A stretch of DNA of 38,479 nucleotides from Pararcticibacter amylolyticus (GTDB taxonomy: Bacteria; Bacteroidota; Bacteroidia; Sphingobacteriales; Sphingobacteriaceae), in assembly GCF_003130405.1 (NCBI RefSeq), contig NZ_QEAS01000001.1, forward strand, positions 405,281 through 443,759, read 5' to 3'. Position 1 is the stretch's first letter. Every line of letters begins with the position of its first letter. Positions 25,169 through 32,723 of this stretch are shown in pieces. The notes below the pieces were generated by a model. The model searched no databases. It worked only from the letters and a program-made list of their open reading frames with translations, and had not been told where the DNA came from. The position numbers and the translations under genes were made by a program.

Positions 25169-25714
25169 TTATGCTTTGATTGTTTCCTGTCCTTTTTCCC
25201 AGTTGCAAGGGCAAAGCTCATCTGTCTGTAAGCCGTCGAGAACGCGCAATACTTCTTTAACGTTACGGCCAACATTTAAATCATTTACAGAGACCCAACG
25301 AACGATTCCCTGGGGATCAACGATGAATGTTGCACGGTATGCGATCTTTTCGGTTGGCTCAAGAATACCTAAATCCTCAGCCAACGACTTTGAAGTATCC
25401 GCAAGCATTGGGAATTTAAGATCCTGAAGATCTTCATGATTATTCCTCCACGCAAGGTGAACAAACTCTGTATCTGTTGAAGCTCCGATCAGGCGTGCAT
25501 CTCTGTCTCGGAATTCGCCATATGACTTGTTAAACTCTGCAATTTCAGTAGGGCATACAAAAGTAAAATCCTTTGGCCACCAAAACATCACAGTCCAAAC
25601 GTTATCTTCGTTAGTAAGATAGTCTGAAGTGATAGTTTCAAACTCTTTACCTTTTTCTCTGCTTACAACTGCTTTTTTTTCGAAAGCCGGAAACTTTTGA
25701 CCGATTGTTATCAT
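25169..25714 (-). CDS. ahpC: AhpC/TSA-family peroxiredoxin
   Basis: A 2-Cys type peroxiredoxin of 181 residues. The peroxidatic cysteine is C54 in DFTFVCPTEI, with W and F residues of the family around it. Near the C-terminus is C168-P-C170 (ELCPCNW), the CxC arrangement of mycobacterial AhpC, which pairs with AhpD instead of the flavoprotein AhpF. The start is the ATG at 25714: an upstream in-frame ATG at 25741 would lie inside the promoter's -7 box. AhpD is encoded next. It should detoxify peroxides in the cytoplasm. Confidence 0.95.
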   Translation of the reverse strand: MITIGQKFPAFEKKAVVSREKGKEFETITSDYLTNEDNVWTVMFWWPKDFTFVCPTEIAEFNKSYGEFRDRDARLIGASTDTEFVHLAWRNNHEDLQDLKFPMLADTSKSLAEDLGILEPTEKIAYRATFIVDPQGIVRWVSVNDLNVGRNVKEVLRVLDGLQTDELCPCNWEKGQETIKA

Positions 25715-25738
25715 AACTAAATATTTTTTAATCTGGCG

Positions 25739-25769
25739 CAAAGATACCGCTACAGTGCCTCTAATTCAA
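25739..25769 (-). promoter_or_regulatory. Bacteroidota promoter for ahpC
   Basis: On the minus strand TTG (complement of 25767-25769), 20 bases and TATCTTTG (complement of 25739-25746) match the consensus. Transcription would begin near 25733, about 19 bases before the ATG at 25714. Confidence 0.7.
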
Positions 25770-25834
25770 TAAAAGGGGGCTGTTTCTCAATTCTTTTTAT
25801 CAATAGCACATAGACAAAATCTATAGCATCTGTA

Positions 25835-26641
25835 TTAATATTTCTTAATCAGATTATTAAGGATTCCTTTGTCTGCTTCAGAAAGGCGGGGACTAAGGTC
25901 TGTTTGTACAAAGTGCAATTTAAAAGCTTTGATTGCGGCAACTGAATCTTTTGTATCATATCCTATCATTCTTAGTGCATGCAAACTGTTGAAGCCTGCG
26001 GGAACCGTTTCAACTATCATATCAGGCCAGTAACCAAATCCCTTATCTGCAAGCACCTTCCAGGGGAAGAATGCGCTAGGATCAGGCTTCCTTCGGGGTG
26101 CTATATCAGCATGTCCAATGAAATTTGCGGTTGGAATAGAATAGTTCTTCTTGAGCCAGCCAAGAAGCTCAAGCAAACTCTTGATCTGAGCATCAGGAAA
26201 GGGCTCGTTCCCGTTATTATCCAGTTCAATTCCCAGAGAAGATGAATTAACATCTGTCAGGTTCCCCCATTTAGCTATGCCTGCATGCCATGCTCGCAAA
26301 TAATCGTTCAGCATATGGTGAACGGTTCCATCCTTACATATTACATAATGAGCACTGACCTGGGTACGCTGAAGGGTAAATGTCTTCAGGGTTTGTTCAC
26401 AGGAATTTTGTGCGGTATGATGAATAATCACGAAATTCGGCTTCCTGAGATTAAAATTGGTGGTGCCTACCGGGTATTCCGGCTTGATGCCCCCATAATT
26501 TTCGATTGAAGGCAGCTCCGTAAAAGGCTTGATCATTTGCTTTGCCTGCTTCCTGTAAAAACGATTGGTATGCTTATACGGGTTGGAAGAACAGGCAGAA
26601 AGTACGCCGGCAAACACAAAGGTATATACTAGATATCTCAT
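25835..26641 (-). CDS. N-acetylmuramoyl-L-alanine amidase, lipoprotein (Amidase_2)
   Basis: The enzyme removes the stem peptide from peptidoglycan or from anhydro-muropeptides. The zinc ligands are H74 (FVIIHHTAQ), H177 (FIGHADIAP) and D187 (KPDPSAFFPW), as in AmpD. Residues 1-17 form a lipoprotein signal (GVLSAC, lipid at C17), so it works in the periplasm at a membrane, unlike cytoplasmic AmpD. A C-terminal helical extension follows the catalytic domain (after about residue 205) and may bind cell wall. The 268 residues fit the AmiD-like group. It is divergent from the aldose-epimerase-like gene. Confidence 0.94.
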   Translation of the reverse strand: MRYLVYTFVFAGVLSACSSNPYKHTNRFYRKQAKQMIKPFTELPSIENYGGIKPEYPVGTTNFNLRKPNFVIIHHTAQNSCEQTLKTFTLQRTQVSAHYVICKDGTVHHMLNDYLRAWHAGIAKWGNLTDVNSSSLGIELDNNGNEPFPDAQIKSLLELLGWLKKNYSIPTANFIGHADIAPRRKPDPSAFFPWKVLADKGFGYWPDMIVETVPAGFNSLHALRMIGYDTKDSVAAIKAFKLHFVQTDLSPRLSEADKGILNNLIKKY

Positions 26642-26666
26642 AATATTTAAAAGTGCTAAATACGTT

Positions 26667-26674
26667 TAAATTTG
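26667..26674 (+). promoter_or_regulatory. -7 box for the aldose epimerase gene
   Basis: TAAATTTG matches TAnnTTTG and lies 47 bases before the start. A TTG at the -33 distance is missing. Confidence 0.4.
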
Positions 26675-26721
26675 TATCTCTTGAAACAATAAAGAGACAA
26701 TTACATTCATAAAAACATATT

Positions 26722-27585
26722 ATGATTATTTTAGAAAATGAAGGGTTTCGCGCCTCCATCAGTCCAAATGGCGCAGAGCTTCAAAGCTTTTACAGTAAAG
26801 CTTTTCAACTTGAATACCTGTGGAACGGCGATGCCCTTTACTGGCCCAGGCATAGCCCGGTACTGTTTCCGGTCGTTGGGGGGCTAAAAGATGACAGCTT
26901 CTTTTACGAAGGACAGGAATACCATCTCGTTAAACATGGATTTGCCCGCGATATGATATTCGAAGTGGAAAAAAGCACTCCTGCATCGGCAACATTCCTT
27001 TTAAAAAGCAACGACGAAACATTAAAGAGTTACCCCTTCCAGTTTGAATTAAGGCTGATCTATCAGCTCGGCGCAAACTCTATTACCCTCACTTACGAGG
27101 TTAAGAATCCTGCTGCCGGTCCCCTGTTTTTCTCGGTTGGAGCACATCCTGCATTTAACGTTCCACTGATTGAAGGCACTGTTTACGAAGATTATTACCT
27201 GGAATTTTCAAAAAAAGAGAATAGTGCCGCCTGGACAATCGATAAAAACCTGATAGCAACACCTGTGCCGTATCTGAAGGGGCAGGACAAGCTTCCGCTA
27301 CAACATGATTTGTTTTACAAGGATGCACTTGTCTTTAAGGACCTGGAATCGGACACGATATCTCTCAGGAGCGACAAGACTGAACATGGCTTAAGCTATC
27401 ATTTCGGGGACTTTCCATACATGGGGATATGGGCAGCGAAAGATGCTCCTTTTGTGTGCATAGAACCCTGGTATGGTATTGCAGACTCAGTTGCACATGA
27501 TAAAGATCTCAAAAAGAAAGAAGGCATTATAGAGCTTCCGCCCCTTGAAAAATGGAGCAGGAACTGGACTGTGGAATTTTTCTGA
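26722..27585 (+). CDS. Aldose 1-epimerase family protein
   Basis: This beta-sandwich protein of 287 residues belongs to the galactose mutarotase-like superfamily, in the subgroup often annotated as LacX-like. Motifs include KHGFARDM, VGAHPAFNVP with the conserved histidine, and CIEPWYGIAD with the probable catalytic glutamate. It should convert the anomers of a free or phosphorylated sugar; the exact sugar cannot be told. It has no signal peptide, so it acts in the cytoplasm. It stands alone. Confidence 0.9.
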   Translation: MIILENEGFRASISPNGAELQSFYSKAFQLEYLWNGDALYWPRHSPVLFPVVGGLKDDSFFYEGQEYHLVKHGFARDMIFEVEKSTPASATFLLKSNDETLKSYPFQFELRLIYQLGANSITLTYEVKNPAAGPLFFSVGAHPAFNVPLIEGTVYEDYYLEFSKKENSAAWTIDKNLIATPVPYLKGQDKLPLQHDLFYKDALVFKDLESDTISLRSDKTEHGLSYHFGDFPYMGIWAAKDAPFVCIEPWYGIADSVAHDKDLKKKEGIIELPPLEKWSRNWTVEFF

Positions 27586-27609
27586 TACTGACAGGACTTC
27601 AAACAATCA

Positions 27610-27650
27610 GGTGAATAGCCTGATATCTTCTGCATATCAGACTATTCACC
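27610..27650. terminator. Bidirectional terminator hairpin between convergent genes
   Basis: A stem of 16 pairs with one mismatch (GGTGAATAG-C-CTGATAT against ATATCAG-A-CTATTCACC) and a 7-base loop lies between the epimerase stop and the gltX stop. T tracts are weak on both sides. It can end transcripts from either direction. Confidence 0.65.
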
Positions 27651-27653
27651 CGT

Positions 27654-29174
27654 TTAATCTTTAGTAAATTCACCAAGAGCCTTTTTCACTCTGGTAACGG
27701 CTTCTTCCTCCCCTATCAGTTTTGTAATATCAAAAACAGCAGGACCAAATTTACCGCCAACAAGCATGACCCTGTAAGGCAGCATGACATCGCCGATTTT
27801 AAACCCTTTTTCCTGGGCCAGGGCTTTGAATTTCTCTTCCAGCTCCTGAGCAGTGAGAGATTGGTTATTGAGAAGAAAATCAGCAAAACCTTCGAAAAAC
27901 TCTTGTTTCGCTTCCGTCCACTTTGGCTTAACGGCATTCAGGTCGTAGTCAGCAGGGGACTTAAAGAAGTAAGAAGACTGAGCAACGAAATCCGTTAGTA
28001 GATGACAGCGGTCTTTCACTAACCCGATTACCGAACCGAGCTTTGAATCGTCAGAAATATCTATTCCCGCTTCACTCAGTTTTTCTGCAACTAATTGTTG
28101 CAGCTCCCCTTTATCCAGCTTTTTAATCCATTCAGAGTTGAACCATTTTGCCTTTTCATAATCGAATTTAGCACCTGCCTTATTCACCCTTTCCAACGAG
28201 AATTTAGAAGTTAATTGCTCTAAACTAAAGATTTCCTGGTCAGTACCATCGTTCCATCCAAGCATCACCAGCATATTGATAAATGCCTCGGGAAGAAAGC
28301 CAATCTCACGGAAACCAGGCGTCAGGTCGCCTGTATTAGGGTCTGTCCAGTTCATAGCATACACCGGAAATCCCAATCTTGCACCATCTCTCTTGCTCAA
28401 CTTACCATTACCATCAGGTTTTAGGATCAATGGCAAATGCGCCCACTGGGGCATCTCATCCTTCCAACCCAAATACTTCCATAAAAGAAGATGTACTGGT
28501 GCAGAAGGCAACCATTCCTCTCCTCTGAACGCATGAGTGATCTTCATCAGATAATCATCCACCACCACTGCAAGGTGATAAGTAGGCATTCCATCAGCTT
28601 TAAGCAGAACTTTATCATCTGACTGGGATGTTTGAAAATTCACTTCACCGCGTATCATATCAGTGAATGATACCGTTTCATCTTCAGGCATTTTTATGCG
28701 GATTACGTAAGGAAAACCACTTTCCAGCAACTTGCTTACTTCATCCTTGTCTAACGATAAGGAATTACGCATCTGACTACGATAAAAATAGCCATACTGA
28801 AAATTCGCTATATCTTTCCGTTTCTGTTCGAGCTCTTCAGGTGTATCAAAAGCATAGTAAGCATATCCCTGTTCAACCAGCTGCTCTGCATATTGCCGGT
28901 AAAGGGCTTTCCGCTCACTCTGGCGGTAGGGACCGTAAGGACCACCATTTTCCGGCCCCTCATCCGGATGAAGCCCGCACCACTTAAGACATTCCTGTAT
29001 ATATTCTTCAGCACCCGGCACATAGCGAGTCTGGTCGGTATCTTCTATACGTAGTATAAACTTGCCCCCGTTCTGACGGGCAAAGAGGTAATTAAACAAA
29101 ACAGTACGAACGCCACCGAGGTGTAAACCTCCTGTAGGGCTCGGTGCAAAACGCACCCGAACATTATCCTGCAT
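27654..29174 (-). CDS. gltX: Glutamyl-tRNA synthetase
   Basis: This class I synthetase charges tRNA-Glu. The HIGH motif is HLGG in FAPSPTGGLHLGGVRT and the KMSKS motif is K258-LSKR. The anticodon-binding domain follows from about residue 330. The 506 residues are the usual size. The open frame extends 56 codons further upstream, but MQDNVRVRFAPSPTG is the normal N-terminus, and a -7 box (complement of 29195-29202) lies inside the extension, so ATG at 29174 is chosen. Confidence 0.97.
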   Translation of the reverse strand: MQDNVRVRFAPSPTGGLHLGGVRTVLFNYLFARQNGGKFILRIEDTDQTRYVPGAEEYIQECLKWCGLHPDEGPENGGPYGPYRQSERKALYRQYAEQLVEQGYAYYAFDTPEELEQKRKDIANFQYGYFYRSQMRNSLSLDKDEVSKLLESGFPYVIRIKMPEDETVSFTDMIRGEVNFQTSQSDDKVLLKADGMPTYHLAVVVDDYLMKITHAFRGEEWLPSAPVHLLLWKYLGWKDEMPQWAHLPLILKPDGNGKLSKRDGARLGFPVYAMNWTDPNTGDLTPGFREIGFLPEAFINMLVMLGWNDGTDQEIFSLEQLTSKFSLERVNKAGAKFDYEKAKWFNSEWIKKLDKGELQQLVAEKLSEAGIDISDDSKLGSVIGLVKDRCHLLTDFVAQSSYFFKSPADYDLNAVKPKWTEAKQEFFEGFADFLLNNQSLTAQELEEKFKALAQEKGFKIGDVMLPYRVMLVGGKFGPAVFDITKLIGEEEAVTRVKKALGEFTKD

Positions 29175-29194
29175 ATCGAAATAAATTGAACAGA

Positions 29195-29202
29195 CAAAGA
29201 TA
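29195..29202 (-). promoter_or_regulatory. -7 box for gltX
   Basis: The minus strand reads TATCTTTG, 20 bases before the gltX ATG. The -33 TTG is not clear. Confidence 0.5.
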
Positions 29203-29357
29203 GTCACTTTGATTACATCTGCCCCAGTTTTATGTATTAAGTCAAAACCCGGCGGGCACCTATAGACGGAGCGGCATGTTGCCAGATATTGCTTTGTATT
29301 ATACTTGCTATTACGATGCTTTTTAAAATTAATAAGATACAATCATCTAATTATCTG

Positions 29358-29365
29358 TATATTTG
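29358..29365 (+). promoter_or_regulatory. -7 box for the cysHDN operon
   Basis: TATATTTG matches TAnnTTTG and is 99 bases ahead of the cysH start, giving a long leader that contains the hairpin at 29384-29404. No TTG is found at the -33 distance. Confidence 0.45.
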
Positions 29366-29383
29366 TCTACTTTATCTATAGAC

Positions 29384-29404
29384 TACACACTATCAGGGTG
29401 TGTA
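29384..29404 (+). promoter_or_regulatory. Hairpin in the cysH leader
   Basis: TACACAC and GTGTGTA form a perfect 7-bp stem with loop TATCAGG shortly after the likely transcription start. It is not followed by a T run and does not resemble a known riboswitch. It could also be a DNA-binding site. Confidence 0.4.
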
Positions 29405-29464
29405 TCCAGCCCGGAAATTATCCTTAATATTGTGCTGATATAGATCTAGAATACAGGGATTGAA

Positions 29465-30181
29465 ATGATTGAAACTCTAAATAGCAGATTAGGAGAGCTG
29501 TTACCGCGTATAGAAGGGCTTCTTCCACAAGATGCTCTCTCTTTACTGTCTAAAGAATTCGAAGGAAAAATTGTTTTTTCAACCAGCTTCAGCTGGGAAG
29601 ATCAGGTGATTGCTCACATGATACTTTCGCAGGCTCTTCCGGTTAGGATCTTTACGCTTGATACCGGCCGTTTGTTTGGTGAAACCTATTATGTATGGAG
29701 CCGGACTAATGAACAATATAATACGCACGTTGAAGCCTATTATCCCAATCAGGAACAGATAGAGAGATTTGTAACGGGTAAGGGACCTAATGCTTTTTAC
29801 GAATCGATCGAAAACAGGAAGAGTTGTTGTCATATCCGCAAAGTAGAACCTCTCCAAAGAGCCTTGTCTGGAAATCAGCTTTGGATAACAGGCTTACGAT
29901 CAGAACATTCTCCTGAACGGGGAGATCTCCCTCAGCTGGAGTGGGACGATACCAATAAGATTCTTAAATATCACCCCCTGCTGCACTGGTCAACAGAAGA
30001 TGTAAGATCATTCATAAATGAAAACGGAATTCCCTATAACACACTTCACGATAAAGGTTTTGTAAGCATAGGGTGCGCATGCTGCACCAGAGCTATAAGA
30101 CCGGGTGAGGATTTCCGTGCAGGAAGATGGTGGTGGGAAGACAAAACAACTAAAGAATGCGGATTACACGCACATTCCTGA
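29465..30181 (+). CDS. cysH: Adenylyl-sulfate reductase, iron-sulfur type (CysH family)
   Basis: The enzyme reduces activated sulfate to sulfite with thioredoxin. The PP-loop-like core begins around residue 38 (STSFSWEDQ). It carries C121-C122 (KSCCHIRK) and C204/C207 (GCACCTRA), the cysteine pattern of a [4Fe-4S] cluster, and the catalytic C232 in KECGLH. The cluster cysteines point to an APS reductase, which needs no APS kinase; indeed no cysC is seen here. The 238 residues fit. It is first in an operon with cysD, which begins 22 bases after its stop. Confidence 0.93.
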   Translation: MIETLNSRLGELLPRIEGLLPQDALSLLSKEFEGKIVFSTSFSWEDQVIAHMILSQALPVRIFTLDTGRLFGETYYVWSRTNEQYNTHVEAYYPNQEQIERFVTGKGPNAFYESIENRKSCCHIRKVEPLQRALSGNQLWITGLRSEHSPERGDLPQLEWDDTNKILKYHPLLHWSTEDVRSFINENGIPYNTLHDKGFVSIGCACCTRAIRPGEDFRAGRWWWEDKTTKECGLHAHS

Positions 30182-30203
30182 AAAAATACAATATCATTGC
30201 TTT

Positions 30204-31112
30204 ATGCCTCAACATAAATTAGATTACCTTGATCTGCTTGAAGCCGAATCGATCCATATAATGCGGGAAGTGGCAGGTCAGTTTGAACGGCCCGCCCTAT
30301 TATTTTCCGGCGGTAAAGATTCAATTACTTTAGTGCAACTGGCACTGAAAGCTTTTAAACCGGGGAAAATTCCTTTCCCTCTCGTTCATATCGACACAGG
30401 CCATAACTTCCCGGAAGCGCTGGAATATCGTGACCGGATCGCAGCTGAAACCGGAGCGAAACTGATTGTCAGAAAAGTAGAAGATACTATTAAAGCAAAG
30501 GGATTGAAGGAGCCGGCTGGAAAATTTGCCTCCAGAAATGCCCTTCAGTCATATACTCTCCTTGACACCATTGAAGAATTCGGATTTGATGCCTGCATCG
30601 GAGGGGCCAGGCGTGATGAAGAGAAGGCAAGAGCAAAAGAACGAATCTTCTCGGTGAGAGATGAATTCGGACAATGGGATCCCAAAAAACAAAGACCAGA
30701 ACTTTGGAACCTCTATAACGGCAAAATTGCTAAAGGCGAAAATGTCAGGGTATTTCCAATCAGTAACTGGGTAGAACTTGATGTTTGGAATTATATAAAA
30801 CGTGAAGGGATTGAATTGCCATCTATCTATTTCACTCATGAAAGGGAAGTGATAATTCACGGTGAACACCTGGTTGCACTATCTCCTTTTATCAGAATTG
30901 ACGAAGATGATGTCATCGTGAAAAAGAACGTCCGGTACCGGACCGTGGGAGATATGACCTGTACAGCTGCCGTTGAATCTTCTGCATCATCCATTGACGA
31001 TATCATTTCAGAGATTAACCGTACCAATATCAGTGAACGGGGTGAAACCAGGATCGACGACCAGGTTTCCGAAGCGGCAATGGAAGACAGGAAAAAGAAC
31101 GGATATTTTTAA
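30204..31112 (+). CDS. cysD: Sulfate adenylyltransferase subunit 2
   Basis: CysD forms adenylyl sulfate from ATP and sulfate together with the GTPase CysN. The PP-loop is S35-GGKDS in LLFSGGKDSITL, and the C-terminal end has the family's RGETRIDDQ, AAMEDRKKNGYF pattern. An earlier in-frame start at 30105 would overlap cysH by 77 bases; the ATG at 30204 gives MPQHKLDYLDLLEAESIHI, the standard N-terminus, and 302 residues. Confidence 0.96.
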   Translation: MPQHKLDYLDLLEAESIHIMREVAGQFERPALLFSGGKDSITLVQLALKAFKPGKIPFPLVHIDTGHNFPEALEYRDRIAAETGAKLIVRKVEDTIKAKGLKEPAGKFASRNALQSYTLLDTIEEFGFDACIGGARRDEEKARAKERIFSVRDEFGQWDPKKQRPELWNLYNGKIAKGENVRVFPISNWVELDVWNYIKREGIELPSIYFTHEREVIIHGEHLVALSPFIRIDEDDVIVKKNVRYRTVGDMTCTAAVESSASSIDDIISEINRTNISERGETRIDDQVSEAAMEDRKKNGYF

Positions 31113-31139
31113 TTTTCTTCTCTAGGAACAATTTATTAA

Positions 31140-31184
31140 AAAGCCGTAAGCCAGGTGCTGAAAGCTGAAAACCGATAGCTACAA
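31140..31184. repeat. Degenerate GCTGAAAGC-rich tract between cysD and cysN
   Basis: The spacer contains GCCGTAAGCC, GTGCTGAAAGCTGAAAACC and GATAGCTACAA. It resembles the tract at 25098-25160 in style and shares AGCTACAA. Confidence 0.35.
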
Positions 31185-32426
31185 ATGGATTTACTTCGAT
31201 TTATAACCGCAGGAAGTGTTGATGATGGAAAAAGTACATTAATCGGCCGGCTGCTATATGATACTGACTCTATAAAAGTAGACCAGCTTGAGACAATCCA
31301 AAGACAAAGTAAGAACAAGCAGGAAGGCGAAATCGATCTCGCATTGTTTACTGACGGCCTTCGTGCTGAAAGAGAACAAGGCATCACAATCGACGTGGCC
31401 TACAAATACTTCTCAACTGATAAAAGAAAATTCATTATTGCAGATGCCCCCGGACATATTCAGTATACCAGGAATATGGTCACAGGTGCTTCTAACTCTG
31501 ATTTGATTATTATCCTGATAGATGCAAGACAGGGAGTGGTAGAGCAGACCCGCCGTCATAGTATCATCGCTTCGCTTTTACAGATCCCTCATGTGGTTGT
31601 AACCATCAACAAAATGGATATGGTAGATTATTCGGAAGCTGCATATAATTCCATTGTTGATGAATATTCCCGCATGGCTCAGACCCTGAATATGAAAGAT
31701 ATCAGGTTTATCCCCGTGAGTGCACTTAATGGCGATAATATTGTCAACTCTTCTCCGAATACTCCCTGGTATACCGGTCAGACCCTGCTCGACCTGCTGG
31801 AGACTATAGATGTAGTAAGAGACCTGGATTTCTCGGAATCCCGGTTCCCCGTACAATATGTTATACGGCCGCAGTCTGATGATCTTCATGATTACAGGGG
31901 ATATGCAGGAAAAGTATTAAGCGGCTCCTATAAAAAGGGAGATAAGATCATTGTATTGCCTGATCATATTGAATCTGAGATTGAAGCTGTTGAAGTTCAC
32001 GGGATAGAGGTAGAAGAGGCTTTTGCACCACAAAGTGCAGTTCTCCGGTTAAAGGATGATATCGACATCAACAGAGGAGATGTAATCGTTACAGGAAGTT
32101 CTGCTCCGATAGTAAGCCAGGAAATTGAAGCAACTCTTTGCTGGATGGATAACAAACCCCTGACAGCAGGAGGCAAATACCTGTTGCAGGTACAGAGCCG
32201 GAGGGTTCGCTGCATTGTTAAACAGATCAATTTCAAACTGGATGTGAATACCCTCGAAAAACAGGAGGGCATTGAAAAAGCTTCATTGAACGATGTTGTA
32301 CATGTAACCATTAAAACGGCGTCTCCTATAGTATATGACACCTATACCTCTCTGAGAGCTAACGGTGGTGCAATACTAATTGATGAAACCGCAAATACTA
32401 CCGTTGCCGGCTTAATGCTGAGCTGA
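31185..32426 (+). CDS. cysN: Sulfate adenylyltransferase subunit 1 (GTPase)
   Basis: CysN is an EF-Tu-like GTPase whose hydrolysis drives APS formation by CysD. The P-loop is GSVDDGKST (residues 10-18), the G3 motif DAPGH and the G4 motif NKMD. Domains 2 and 3 follow. At 413 residues it ends without a fused APS kinase (CysC) domain, which agrees with the APS-type reductase upstream. It is the last gene of the cluster, 72 bases after cysD, with a terminator behind it. Confidence 0.96.
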   Translation: MDLLRFITAGSVDDGKSTLIGRLLYDTDSIKVDQLETIQRQSKNKQEGEIDLALFTDGLRAEREQGITIDVAYKYFSTDKRKFIIADAPGHIQYTRNMVTGASNSDLIIILIDARQGVVEQTRRHSIIASLLQIPHVVVTINKMDMVDYSEAAYNSIVDEYSRMAQTLNMKDIRFIPVSALNGDNIVNSSPNTPWYTGQTLLDLLETIDVVRDLDFSESRFPVQYVIRPQSDDLHDYRGYAGKVLSGSYKKGDKIIVLPDHIESEIEAVEVHGIEVEEAFAPQSAVLRLKDDIDINRGDVIVTGSSAPIVSQEIEATLCWMDNKPLTAGGKYLLQVQSRRVRCIVKQINFKLDVNTLEKQEGIEKASLNDVVHVTIKTASPIVYDTYTSLRANGGAILIDETANTTVAGLMLS

Positions 32427-32457
32427 CAGCATAACTCCTGAAATTGTGAGTTCGGTC

Positions 32458-32507
32458 AGGGCTTAATTGCTTCTGGTTAAATAATTAAGCCCTGCTTTTA
32501 TTTTTTC
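32458..32507 (+). terminator. Terminator of the cysHDN operon
   Basis: An 11-bp perfect stem (AGGGCTTAATT at 32458-32468, AATTAAGCCCT at 32483-32493) with a 14-base loop is followed by GCTTTTATTTTTT. It lies 32 bases after cysN. The remaining 216 bases to the next gene are AT-rich and hold no clear feature. Confidence 0.85.
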
Positions 32508-32723
32508 TAAAGAGCCCGTGCACCTATTGCACATTTCTTTACTAATAAGCGGAGAATTAAGCCGCCAGTTACGATAACACATTACTAATCAATGGATCTT
32601 TAAGCTACAAATACGTCTAAAATATACAGCAAATGAAATTAATGCAAAACATGCAATCGTTTGCGTACGTTATCAATGTTAGCGAATGGTAACAAGTCTT
32701 CGCATTTTTCGTTATTTTGGTAA

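Noticed and set aside
29175-29342. 56-codon N-terminal extension of glutamyl-tRNA synthetase
   Set aside because: The family starts at MQDNVRVRFAPSPTG and the extension contains a promoter box.
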